A DNA stretch of 13,017 nucleotides from Cyclostephanos tholiformis (lineage: Eukaryota > Bacillariophyta > Thalassiosirophyceae > Thalassiosirales > Thalassiosiraceae). Shown here piece after piece: positions 1 through 9,382 of this stretch. Below the pieces are notes generated by a model that saw only the letters and a program-made list of their open reading frames with translations, searched no databases and had not been told where the DNA came from. Numbering within the stretch: position 1 is the first letter of the stretch; the number at the start of each line of letters is the position of its first letter. The translations under genes and the position numbers were made by a program. The DNA lies in assembly GCA_036939975.1 (NCBI GenBank), contig JALLPB010000780.1, positions 1-13,017 of the forward strand, read 5' to 3'.

Positions 1-2130
1 TCAGATTTGCACATTCCTACCCATCGTGCTGCATCTCTGGTCGGGGAAAAAGGGCGTAATGCACGCCCCTTTTGCCTTTTGGCACCCCCATTCTATCTGA
101 TGTGCATTTTCAATTCTTATGACAAAAGGTCACATTTTGCTATGAGCCATCACCCCCAATTTTTTTTGCAAATCCCATGACTTTATGTCAAGCAGCCAAA
201 AGGCGCCCTGGTTTTTATTCCAGGCTGCTGTAATTTGTGAATGAATTCAAAATCATGTGCAAGGACAATTGTCTAGTGCATCCAGGTGCTTCAGCATACC
301 TTAGCTAGCTTTTTGCCACATGCCAGAGCATGTTGACTTGAATGTCTTAGTAAAAATTTTGTTTTGCATTGCAATCTTCTTAGGAGCTCTCTGCTACATG
401 GAAGTTTGTCCTGTCCTTAGATTCTCTACCAGAATTTTTGGCCATGAGTTTCAGCCCCTTTAATCTCGGCTGAGCCTCTGCAAAAGCTGCCCAACTCTTA
501 AAGTGAGGCTTTACGTGCATCTTCTTGCTCACTTTAGTCTAGATAAAACTAAAAGCTCACAATTCCTGCTCAAAGTCAGCTCCCTTTGAGCTCTTTCTCT
601 CTTAAGCTTCCCCTGAGCCAACTTATTGTTATTGCATCCAACCACCTTGCAGAGCAATCAGCTGCCTATGTTCATCGCACCAACATTGGAGATGAGGATG
701 CCATGCAATGGCAAATCTGCCACATCCATCACTCTATTGCATGTTCAGGCAAATTTGGCACAACCCCCTTGGCAAAGCCAGCTTTGATACCATCACACGT
801 CTGGTGCAAAGTGGTGCTCAAATCTGTGGTGATGCGACAATCAAAGATTGCATGAGTGGTCAACTTGGATATACCCATGTGAGTCTTTTGCTTCTTTGCC
901 GTCCTCTCTTCTTCTAGCACTTTCATTGGTCCCAACACCCCATAATAAAATCCAACTGATCCTTACACAGCTGCTGTTCCATTGTGAATTGCTTTCCCAC
1001 TATTTGCATTGGTGATAATGGGGAATCCAAGAAAGGAAAATTGGCAAAAGACTCACAACCAGGAAGGACAAAAATCCACATCAAAATATCTATATTCTGG
1101 GTACAGCAGAGCTAGGACAGAGGACATGGCAATGCAGAGAGAGTGAAGGAGCAACACCCATGGACAATTGAAAATCAGGAGCACAAGCTCACTGTTAATA
1201 GATTGAATATTAAGTCCTCCCAAACTGTCAATTTTAGCATTTAATTCCTTTTCACTTTCCCAACAATCTCCATGGCTAAAAATTGGAATGTAACAACCTA
1301 AGACATAGTCCCACTTAAGTCAGTTGCAAAAATTCTGGTGTGGAATGATGGGATAGAACTAGAGAACTAAACCAAAGGCCCTAAAAATCCCCCAAAGCAG
1401 TACTAATAATTAATACCCACATTATTTCAACCGCCATGGTGCTCTTGCAATGGCTTCCCAAAGCAAACCCTGCATGAGAGATCAGTCCCAGGGGTACATG
1501 TACAGTACTACCTGGTCATTTCTTGGCATTTGGAGCATGGATGGGGGATTTAGGCCGACTTACAGACCTGGAATTGTTTCATTTTTGCATCATATTTTGC
1601 CTCGATTTGTCAATGTCCTCTTTCATGGATGTGGAGGAGATGCCACAACAAGCCCATTACTAGCCACTATGTTTTTCCTCAGCATTCCATCATATGGTAC
1701 AATATCCATGATTTGGCATTGACCCTGAAGTAATACACATGCCACTCTAAGGTCATTCAGCACAATTTGGTGGGGGAGGAGAACAAGAAAAAATGTTCCC
1801 GCCTACTGTTGAATACGCAATAAGCAATCAAAAATGACATGTTGTCTTGTAAATGGGAAGGTAAAAGTGCTAAGTATATAAAAGGGTGAACTTCTTATTT
1901 GCACACATTTAATGAAGGTTCATTTGGTGGACCACACCAAACTTTGTACTAGTCTACCAGCCTAACTAAAATGTTCAATTTAAAAACCTCACCAAATCAA
2001 TCTAAAAACTGGTCATTTTGTATCCTGTTTATTTCTGTTCTGAAGGGGAAGAAGATGCTCAAGACAGCATTGTTTCAATGTCAATGAGCAAGCACTGATA
2101 CAAATCAACAATGCAAACCTTTTGTCATTG
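1..2130. other. Gene-free, CpG-poor intergenic stretch
   Basis: No reading frame here looks like a conserved protein. The open frames are at most about 90 codons, have no recognisable motif and lack plausible exon partners. Local structure is limited to small inverted repeats: a near-perfect 11-bp hairpin at 47-73, a 7-bp pair at 191-197/223-229, and a perfect 7-bp hairpin at 1923-1941. A TATA-like string lies at 1875-1884 with no gene behind it. CpG is extremely scarce: I count none between 902 and 1431. I see no tRNA-like or rRNA-like sequence. Confidence 0.6.
47..73. repeat. Short inverted repeat (hairpin)
   Basis: An 11-bp arm at 47-57 (A-run followed by GGGCGT) is the reverse complement of 63-73 with one mismatch, leaving a 5-nt loop. 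Most of the few CpGs near the window start are in this structure. It could be a terminator-like or transposon-derived hairpin, but no gene ends here, so no function is assigned. Confidence 0.4.
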
Positions 2131-2626
2131 TCAATGCAAAAATAGGGAAGAACTCTGCAGCAGGGACGATGTCATTTTGCCACCATCACACGTGAGGATT
2201 TCCAGTAATTCCCCCATCTCCTCTTCCTTTTCCTCCTGCCCACCATGTCTTGGGGATGGTCCTCTTGTGATGACATCCAGCAAATCAGCCTTTGTGGGAC
2301 TACCACTCCTGACCTTGGCAGTCATCGATTCTGCACCTCTCATGGCCCCCACCATAGAATTTGATTTGGACTGACAATTGTCGCCATTCCCAACCTCTGC
2401 TTTGCCCCCCCCATCATACCCCCCCCCCCTTCTCCTCCTCCTTGCTGCCAATTGACAAACAGCATCATCCAATGACGTTTGTTGTTGTTGTTGTCTTCTT
2501 CTTCTTTGCCTTCACCCCAGATCAATGTTTGAGGCCCACATTGTTACTGGTAGTTTTCTTCATTGAGTAGTCAATGATGTCGGATGATTAATCATCCAAA
2601 TCGCCATCACATTGGGGGGGAACCAT
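2131..2626 (-). pseudogene. Possible degenerate coding remnant, unrecognised
   Basis: On the minus strand, an open stretch at 2472-2131 encodes a charged, Gly/Arg- and Glu-rich sequence with a predicted helical piece near its end (GELLEILTCDGGK). It has no ATG at its 5' end. In another minus frame, an ATG at 2626-2624 opens a further stretch broken by TAA (2590-2588) and TGA (2524-2522) before joining this one by a frame change. This could be a decayed gene, or just skewed low-complexity DNA: the flanking CTT/GTT and poly-C runs by themselves create such frames. I recognise no family. Coding origin is unproven. Confidence 0.18.
2403..2515. repeat. Low-complexity C-runs and GTT/CTT triplets
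   Basis: Two C homopolymers (8 C at 2405-2412 and 11 C at 2419-2429) are followed by TCC triplets, then GTT repeats and CTT repeats at about 2479-2507. This is simple-sequence DNA. It accounts for several spurious open frames on both strands here. Confidence 0.8.
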
Positions 2627-2914
2627 GATCTACGGGCCACATCATTTGATTGGCACCTTATCATTTTGAGATCGTAGAGGTGTAGAGGATGTGGAGGTGG
2701 TGGTCCCCCGCCCTCTGATAATAATTATGATGATGTGACGATGATGGCAACATTGAGGTGTGTCCTTGGTTTTTTTTTCCTGACTTCCCTTCCTGGGTGG
2801 GGACTACTTTGCGGCCTTATGTTTGGTTTGTTTCATGCTCGGCATGATGAGTTATGCCTGATTTTGGTGAGGTGGGATGGCTATTGTGCATGGTGGCCAA
2901 CAGTAAAAACAATA
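2627..2914. other. Non-coding stretch before the MITE-like element
   Basis: Bases here are rich in GAT/ATG-type simple sequence (around 2720-2755) and in G- and C-runs. A 63-codon open frame at 2735-2926 has no conserved motif and runs into the inverted repeat of the neighbouring element, so I treat it as chance. Nothing else is supported. Confidence 0.5.
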
Positions 2915-2959
2915 TATGACTGGTAAATCTAAAACCAGGCATTTGGTGTTTTGGCGGGA
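2915..2959 (+). repeat. Left terminal inverted repeat
   Basis: 45 bp, perfectly complementary to 3310-3354. Similarity ends sharply at both sides: outside, base 2914 (A) does not pair with 3355 (A); inside, base 2960 (C) does not pair with 3309 (T). Absence of any mismatch suggests a recent insertion or selection for terminal identity. Confidence 0.9.
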
Positions 2960-3309
2960 CCGAAAAACGGACGAAATTTCGTAAAAAAAACTTGTTGGGC
3001 CCATTTTCGATTATGGTCATCAATCGGTTTGTCTTCGTGTTGTTGTTAATGCTATTCTTTCTGTTTTCTCCAGAAAACGCTGTGGTGCGAAATCGTGTGA
3101 GTGACCACCTCGCCAAAACTCTACGTATCTACTTTTTGTACTTATAAGTACTCTAGCTTAACGTCACAACTCCTGGTTGTGAGCGAGGAACAGAATCATA
3201 ATATAAAGATCCTTCGTAGACACTTGTCAAAGTGTGCCGAAAACTTTAAATTGAGATTACTCAAAACGACCTCTTTTTTCAGAGCGGTCTGTCCGGTTGG
3301 AGTTTTTTT

Positions 3310-3354
3310 TCCCGCCAAAACACCAAATGCCTGGTTTTAGATTTACCAGTCATA
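3310..3354 (-). repeat. Right terminal inverted repeat
   Basis: 45 bp, perfect reverse complement of 2915-2959. Its outer end is followed by AATGACC, which shows no longer direct duplication with the left flank, leaving TA as the simplest target-site reading. Confidence 0.9.
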
Positions 3355-3593
3355 AATGACCTAATTTCCCTTTAAAGAATGCTCCATTATGGGGTAATAC
3401 ACAGCTTGGGCTAAAATTACCACGCGATTGACGAAGCTTGCCTTTTTGAGTCTTGCGAGACTCTGATCCAACTCACGCGCCGCCGCGACCCCCTCCCGAG
3501 CGAGAGAAGGTGAATTCTGGTTCGCCCCCTCGATCGATCCTCCGTCCCGCAACGAATTATAATATTATTATACTTATTCTCACACGCCGCGAT
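3355..3593 (+). promoter_or_regulatory. Probable promoter/5' leader of the three-exon gene
   Basis: This is the interval between the MITE-like element and the first in-frame ATG. Composition changes across it, from AT-rich to CpG-rich by about 3470. A perfect 6-bp hairpin (GAGTCT, loop TGCG, AGACTC) lies at 3448-3463, and an AT-only patch at about 3556-3572 lies just upstream of the start codon. No convincing TATA box or initiator is visible, so the transcription start is unknown. If transcription starts inside or before the MITE, part of the MITE would be in the 5' UTR. Confidence 0.4.
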
Positions 3594-6500
3594 ATGAGTC
3601 TTCGAGGACGTACGTACAACGACGCGGCATACAACAATACGATACAAACGCGATTCCGCGCTACTAGTCATACACAAGTGGGACGCGGCGCGGCATCGGG
3701 GGGGATGGCGGATCGTCATCGTTCCGCCCACGACGTATCCTCGGGGGGGACGGTGGGGGGATACGATTCCCTCGTCGACGTCGACGGCTTCCCCGCATCG
3801 GCCCCGTCGTACCCGTCGCGTCTCGGTCTTGGATGGACGATGGACGGTAATGTCGTCGACGACGACGTATCCCCATCATCCGGCGTCGGGGGCGATAATT
3901 CCGGGATCGTACCCGCGGGGATGAAAAACGACGTCCTGGCGATGGATTGGCCCTCGGAGGGGGATCCGTCGGACTACTTTCCGATGTCATTCCGCGAGGT
4001 GACGACCGCGCATCATCGTCCTCCTCCTACTACTGCTACTACTACTCGTCCTAATTCTCGGGCCTCCGCCGCGAGGGATCAGCGGATATTTCGACGAGCG
4101 TCGGCTTCGGATTCGGCGAGCGCGCCGTCGTATGGCAGCGGCGGGGGTGGCGGTAGCGCCGGCAGTCACGGCGGCGGCGGCGGCGGCGAGGAGGAGGAGT
4201 CATCGTCCAATGCAGTTCGGGGGGGAGGGGGGATGTACGAGACGTTCGATTTTGGCGGTGGCGGTGCCGACGGCGCGAGGAGCGGACGAGATAGATCCAT
4301 TCCGAATAACATGATAGCCGAGGCCGTTGCCGTTCGTGCGGGGGCGGATTCCGTTTCTCATCCCGAGCCGCGCGGAGAAATTTCGAGCGATGATCGAAGG
4401 GATGTCTCGGGTGTGAGGAATAGTCGACGGGATGTCCCGGGATACCAACAACGCGTTATTCGCAATAGGGGCAATAAATCCATGTCCTTTGGAATCGATT
4501 CTCATTCCCCCGGAACCAACAAGCTATCCGAGCATTATTCTGCCTTGAAATTTTCTGAGCAAACAGGAGTTGTCAGTAAATTGGTGACAATGTTCGCCTC
4601 CAAAACAAAGGAGCAACAGCAACGAGACGCAATCGGTAAACAAAAGCCAATTGATGCGACGAAGGGCGGATATCAGTATTCAAGCAAAGCGGTGACCACT
4701 GGGGTTCAATTTCACAAATCGGTGACGAAGCAACCGTCATCACAAGCTGGCGCTCAGTCATCTCCTCCCCTTACTATGCCAGCGAATATTAATGCGCCCG
4801 TACCAGCCATCTCTCCGGCACGATCCAATGGTCAATCCAGCGTTTCTGGTGATTCCTCGTCGTACATTCCAACCGGATGGCCTGGTACTCTCGATAGGCG
4901 CGGTAGGACGGTCATTATGCCATCGAGCTATAGCGAGAGCGAGGATGGTTCTTTGGCGTCGCCCCAACGACTTAGCAGCAGCAGGAACATGGGATCAGGG
5001 GGAAGGAACCAACCACATAACATAGACCCAATAGTGCAAGCGGGCTATGCTGAAATCTCCGTACATGATTTTCGCAGCAATGCTCCGGCACAACAACAGC
5101 AACAAGTCTCATTTTCACGTGACGACCAGTGGGAATTTAAAACCGCGGCATCGTGTGATGAGGATTGGCTGAAGGGTTCCGTGGTCGATGGCATGTCCAT
5201 CTATGATGGTGATCAAAGTCATGACGAGGCTTGCAAAAATGAAAGAGATATTGGACCTATTCACCTAAATGAGTCATCGCAGCGTAATTTTGATAGTGGA
5301 TGGAGGCAGACTAAGACTGCCGCTGATTGCCAATTGGAAGAATCCTTAGAAATGGTTATTAATTCATCTCAAGATGCCCGCCATAGCTCATCAACGGGAG
5401 GATCTTGTTCCTTTCATCCACTTCCAACTGCCAATTCAATCATAAACGAAGAATCAAAACTTCTAGGGATTGATTTGAGTGGGAGTGAGATGCGCGTCCG
5501 AGCCTCAGGTAAGCGGCTGTCCAGTCCAAAGGTTCACAATGATGATGAGGTAGACTTCGACTCCGCGCTCAACTTACACAACAACTCATACCTACCGAAA
5601 AGGTTTCAACAACTGAATGGTCCGCAGCATCTATCGGAAGAGTTACTTCGAATTAAGGACAGTCAGAATGCACCTCCTAGAGAGGGGGGATCCCTAATGT
5701 TGAAGGGTTATCGTGGCTTCATCGACAAGACTAAAGATGTACCGAATCTCATGGACGATGTAGAATCAGAGGCGAGTCCGTCGAGTATTTACACAAGGCA
5801 ACACGCGAGCGTGGGTCTGGAGTTACCCACTCCTCGAGGAATTGCGAGCGGGCGTCGATCGTCTCCGGTTGGATCCGAATCTGATGTATTTGATGGTGTA
5901 CAAGAAGAGCCAATTTTTCCGACAGAAACTAGGGTATTGAGCGTGCATCCCGACGCTCCAACACGACAACAGAGACATATTCTCTGGAAAAACGAGGATG
6001 AATTACAGCCATTTGAGGAAGAAAATTTACCGTATTCCACCCAATTCAATCCATTTACCGCGAATTGTGGATCAGAACAACTGAATAAAAATGCAAGGCA
6101 ATGCTTACGGTCAGATGTGGAATTTATAGACCCATCACTCAACATATCTGCTGTCACTAGGGATTCATCCGATACATACCCTTATCATCTTGATGATATT
6201 GAGGTTTCGGGTGAAGACTTTCGAAGTCTGCCGGACCTTTCCATCTATTATATTGAGCCGGTTGCGGTTCGAAAGATGGTCAGGGCGTTTCGCAAGTTAT
6301 GCACAAGTCAGTTGGAGATCAGTAATTCCGAGGATACAATGCTCTCTGACTTTGAAAATCTGGTGGACTCCAAAAAGGCTTTTGCTCTATTGGAGATGAG
6401 AAGTCGTATAATGGAAACAGATATTGATCGTGGTTTAGAGAGGAGAGGCGGAACAAATGTAGTGGATGACATAGTCCTGACACCATATTTTCAGGCTGCT

Positions 6501-7690
6501 GCTCGAGTTCGAGATGCTGTAATTGTTAGCAAGGCATGGAGGGATGGTGCAACGCCAAAAGATGTCATTACTGCTCATTTGCTCACCCGTCGATCGGCCA
6601 AGGCGCACTTTGTCTGCAGACCAGTTAGGCGTTCAGGAGTTCCGCTTGACATCCATCAGCCACAGCATTGGTTTGAAGAAGTAAAATGGCTGGATGAAAC
6701 CGACTTCATGCTTATGCGATGTCAATCGCTCGGGGCTGGCATGATGAAAGGTTTTGAAATGTTTACCATAGGGGACTGTCAGAGCATGCTCTTGAAGATG
6801 ACAAGTGACAATTGTATGGTAAGCACGGTCGCTTTGGCTGCCTTTATTTGTTTGAATTGGAACCCCAACCGACTCATATTGCTTCTAACGCTGTTTCGCA
6901 GGTTCTTCGCCGTGATCTGACATCTGCGATGACGCGCCAGATAGAAGCAGAGGAAATAATGCGGGATGAAATAGACTTAGACGGTGACGAAAGTTTTATT
7001 GCAGAAGCTGAACAGCTTTATCGGGACGCAACTTTAGAGGTCAGAACCTTGTCAGTAAAACTTGTTTTCGCTGACAAAGCGTTTGCAGTGATAAGAAATC
7101 GCGTGCAAAATTTGGTGAATTCAATAGAGTCGCTTCTTGATCAAATAGTACATGTTGAGGAATCTGCTGGTGGAGACACTTCCTCGACAACGCAATCAGA
7201 TAACGAGGAGTATGAAAGTGGCTCCTGTGTGAGTCAGGAAAGCCAGGATAGAAGAAGGCTTGTGGAGCGTGCAATGCGAGCAGAGCTCTCAGCTGAGGTC
7301 GCTGTCAGAGAAGCACGTTTAGCGAAAGAAGAGGCCATTAAGATTAAATCAGAAAAGCAACGCGAAATAGACGAATTGAAGGTGCGTTGAGTGTTGACTT
7401 GTGTCTAGAAACAGTGAAACAGGTTTTGTTACTGATTTGACGTCAAAAAATTTATTGACATTGAATAGAAAAAGCTAGCTGAAATGGAGACCAAGTCCCA
7501 AATTTTGGCAAGCGAATACCAGCAGTCTTACTTCGATCGAATACAAGGGAAAAGTTCAAATTTTCTTGATGAGGCCAAATCATTTTTAGAGAGTACCTTC
7601 GACAACAATGACCCTGGTGATTTAGAAAGAAAACACAGACTGAAGCAACAATTTCGAGAACGGATATCAATGAAAGCATCACATCGATGA
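3594..7690 (+). CDS. Large disordered protein with C-terminal coiled coil, three exons, unknown function
   Basis: Exons are 3594-6818, 6902-7381 and 7469-7690 (stop TGA), both introns phase 0, giving 1308 residues. The start is the first in-frame ATG (G at -3); the frame is open back to 3450 but without an ATG. Residues 1 to about 860 look disordered: Ser-, Asp-, Pro- and Gly-rich, with Gly/Glu tracts at about 180-220 and a five-Gln run at 500-504. From about residue 867 the sequence becomes regular and mostly helical. It includes a Trp-containing segment (HWFEEVKWLDETDF, about 1025-1038), and a heptad-like Ala/Glu/Arg/Lys stretch at about 1186-1260 that crosses intron 2 and predicts a coiled coil. 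I see no signal peptide, membrane span or catalytic motif. I do not recognise the family. A scaffold or cytoskeletal role would fit disorder plus a coiled coil, but that is only inference. The first 600 or so coding bases are much richer in GC and CpG than the rest. Confidence 0.78.
4016..4200 (+). repeat. In-gene triplet repeats (CTC/TAC and GGC)
   Basis: Within exon 1, CTC/TAC triplets at about 4019-4047 encode a Pro/Thr-rich run. GGC/GGT triplets at about 4134-4189, followed by GAG triplets, encode Gly and Glu tracts. Such runs are prone to length change and lie in the part of the protein that looks disordered. Confidence 0.8.
6819..6901 (+). other. Intron 1 (83 bp, phase 0)
   Basis: Donor GTAAGC directly follows an ATG codon at 6816-6818, and the acceptor is TTTCGCAG, ending at 6901. 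Without splicing, the upstream frame stops at 6920. After splicing it continues through 160 more codons of similar helical composition. A pyrimidine-rich stretch (GCTTCTAACGCTGTTT) precedes the acceptor and includes CTAAC, a good branch-point candidate. Confidence 0.85.
7382..7468 (+). other. Intron 2 (87 bp, phase 0)
   Basis: The donor is GTGCGT after an AAG codon (7379-7381), and the acceptor is TTGAATAG, ending at 7468. The unspliced frame ends at once (TGA at 7388-7390). Splicing joins IDELK to KKLAEMETK and keeps the coiled-coil register. The next AG (7477-7478) would shift the frame, so it is not used in this model. Confidence 0.8.
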
Positions 7691-8029
7691 GATGACAGTC
7701 TTTGAATTTCAATGTGATATACAACATGAAATTGATATATCTTAAGAAAGGCGCTGTGTCATTGTGTCAATGGGATTGCACCCATCCAGTGCCATAGTAG
7801 AAGCCCCATGTGCAACATGAGACCAATTTATCCTACTCTCTCATATTTTTTGATTCCTCTAGGTTCTCAAGCAACTATTTTTTGGTCATTTAGGCATAAG
7901 AGGGGGTCTCGATTTTTCAATATTTGCTTGCAAATCTGCAATTCTGTGAGATTTTAATTGGCACCAACAATCCATAGACTTGCAACAATAAATTTTTGAA
8001 CCAACCAATAATTCTTTAGAGTTATATTT
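7691..8029 (+). other. 3' flank of the gene, probable 3' UTR then intergenic
   Basis: A stem of about 10 bp with one bulge (7705-7715 with 7723-7732) starts 15 bases after the stop codon and may mark the 3' UTR. An AATAAA string occurs at 7987-7992, far from the stop, so it is only a weak polyadenylation candidate. No protein-coding frame is credible here. CpG falls again to almost none immediately after the gene. Confidence 0.4.
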
Positions 8030-8200
8030 GCACCCACACCTGCCAAAGTTTAGGGCCAGGTTATGGAAATTTCGGGGAAAGGATGAATCTAAATGAAATG
8101 ATTCCTTGTTTGTAAACTATATTATAGCAGGCTTCTTTCTATCCTTATGAAACATATAGAAAGTGTTTGAGCACCATCAGTAATATGCTGTTGTTGATAT
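8030..8200 (+). repeat. Diverged outlying copy of the ~192-bp repeat
   Basis: This stretch aligns by eye with about 8980-9140. Shared pieces in the same order include a GGGCCA...TTTGG-like core, GGGG(T/A)AAGG, an AAATGA stretch and ATA(T/G)AAAGTGTTTG followed by CACC and ATATGCTG. Identity is clearly lower than between the two main copies. It is separated from them by the ~207-bp repeats. Confidence 0.45.
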
Positions 8201-8615
8201 GGGAACCACTCCTTGTGGTCTTGGACTTCAACCACCACTCCAACATGATATCAGTGACAGGCCAAAGTTGTTACCCGGGATTTTGACCAACTTCACAATA
8301 ATTATGGGCCAAAATGGGTTGTATTAATGGCATGATGCCAGATCCAGCACCCACCCATGGCATATGAGTGTCTCGGAAACCTTGCATAAGTTTCAAGTAG
8401 ATGTGCTGAGAACCACCATTCCATGTGGGCCTAGAGCCCGAACCACTCTAACATGATATCTTGTGTAGCTCAGTAGGTATGACCCAGGATTTTGGCCAAC
8501 TTCCCAATTCTAGGCCAACATGATTTTTATGAATGTTGTAAATTTATGGATCCACCAGACCATCCACAGCTTATGAATAATCGAAAATACCTCATTGTAC
8601 ATATTTGCAGTTGAT
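8201..8615 (+). repeat. Tandem repeat, ~207-bp unit, two copies
   Basis: Copy 1 (about 8201-8407) and copy 2 (about 8408-8615) share ordered blocks: GAACCAC, AACATGATATC, ACCC-GGATTTTG-CCAACTTC, GGCCAA-ATG, GATCCA, and a closing TTGATGTG/TAGATGTG motif. By eye the identity is about 70% in the first half and lower in the second. A weak partial third copy may follow at about 8640-8685. No protein is encoded. Confidence 0.65.
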
Positions 8616-8886
8616 GTGAAATTCATTCAAAATTGGTATGGGGCTACAACCAATGCATCATGATATATTTTATGATAACCCAGTGCTGCTGCCAAGGCTG
8701 CCAATATAAATAGATTGGCAAGGATGCAGTCTACTGTTGTGTCTGCATATTTATCTTCCAGGAAAATACAAGCTGCACCAAAACTATCACCACTGCAATT
8801 GCTGCCATCTTCTGCTGCACTAACACTATCATTATCTGTTCATTCATGCAGCCACCTCTATCATCTGTCTACATTATTGTAGCCAC
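8616..8886. other. Spacer between the two tandem arrays
   Basis: Mostly non-coding, CA/CT-rich sequence. A perfect 7-bp inverted repeat (TGCCAAT at 8699-8705 with ATTGGCA at 8714-8720) flanks a TATAAATA-like loop. This resembles a promoter core but has no gene behind it. Confidence 0.35.
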
Positions 8887-9250
8887 CACCCACTGACTGC
8901 ATCCTACATTCATAATGAGGGTTTGAGCCGCTTCATTTGCTGTGGAGAGGCATATGGGGACACTGTTACATTGTCATGATACCTGTGAAGGTGGGGGCCA
9001 AATTTTGGAGAATTGGGGTAAGGCGTAGCCCAAATGACATTTGTGGTGTCATGGTTAAGGCTGTAGACAACCACTGACTGCATCCCATAGCCATATCGGA
9101 TGTATATAAAGTGTTTGCTCACCTTCATATGCTGTGGATGGCATATGGATGCACCCTTACACTACTTATATACCTGTGCAGATGATGACCAAATTTTGGA
9201 AAGATTGGGGTAAGGTGGTGCTGATCTATTGGCATGGTGATAAGGAACTG
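8887..9250 (+). repeat. Tandem duplication, ~192-bp unit, two copies
   Basis: Copy 1 (about 8887-9068) and copy 2 (about 9069-9250) both contain, in order, CCACTGACTGCATCC, TGCTGTGGA, GGCATATGG, TACCTGTG, CCAAATTTTGGA and ATTGGGGTAAGG. Offsets between matching blocks are 181 at the start and 191-192 later, so the copies differ by small indels. The array ends a little over 100 bp before the first recognisable retrotransposon sequence. Confidence 0.75.
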
Positions 9251-9363
9251 ATCTAATTTATGGGGTCTATTGTGTCTGAATAGATCGAGTAGAAATCCCA
9301 GTAAGTAAGTAAGAGGTAAGTTTGTGCTTGGATATCCTTTGGATAACCCTAGGAGAGGCCACC
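9251..9363. other. Transition from tandem array to retroelement
   Basis: Contains short GTAA repeats (about 9301-9320). A short open frame leads into the element, but I could not match it to integrase. The 5' break point of the retrotransposon lies somewhere here. Confidence 0.35.
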
Positions 9364-9382
9364 AGGATAGGGGTATTAACAT

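Larger units (their letters stand above)
2915..3354. mobile_element. MITE-like element with 45-bp perfect terminal inverted repeats
   Basis: Bases 2915-2959 are the exact reverse complement of 3310-3354. The repeats begin TATGACTGG and end GGCGGGA. Because TA is its own complement, the outermost TA on each side may be a TA target-site duplication, which makes the element 2917-3352 (436 bp). TA duplications are typical of Tc1/mariner-type elements and Stowaway-like MITEs. The interior has no transposase: the two open frames (99 and 79 codons) show no catalytic motif. The interior does hold several small palindromes: a 12-bp one at 2971-2982, a 14-bp one at 3138-3151, and hairpins at 3165-3181 and 3220-3235. 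The element lies about 240 bp upstream of the gene start and is as CpG-rich as the gene (about 21 CpG), unlike the DNA on its left. Superfamily assignment is inference. Confidence 0.8.

Noticed and set aside
1450..1722. 90-codon open frame starting with ATG as a small gene
   Set aside because: No conserved motif, no partner exons and an irregular composition; it lies in CpG-depleted intergenic DNA.
1875..1941. TATATAAAAG plus a hairpin as a promoter
   Set aside because: No gene or RNA follows downstream, and such AT-rich words are expected by chance in this composition.
3101..3340. Open frames inside the MITE-like element as a transposase
   Set aside because: They are only 79 and 99 codons on opposite strands, with no DDE/DDD or DNA-binding motif, and they include the inverted repeats themselves.
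3453..3593. N-terminal extension of the large gene from a TTG
   Set aside because: No ATG is present in frame before 3594. A non-ATG start is not expected for a nuclear gene, and the extra 47 residues (Pro/Arg-rich, then Ile-rich) look like translated leader.
5789..6157. 122-codon minus-strand frame within exon 1
   Set aside because: It is a shadow of the long plus-strand coding frame, Cys/Ser-rich and without any motif.
7987..7992. AATAAA as the gene's polyadenylation signal
   Set aside because: It lies about 300 bases after the stop, and there is no supporting downstream element; it remains only a weak possibility.
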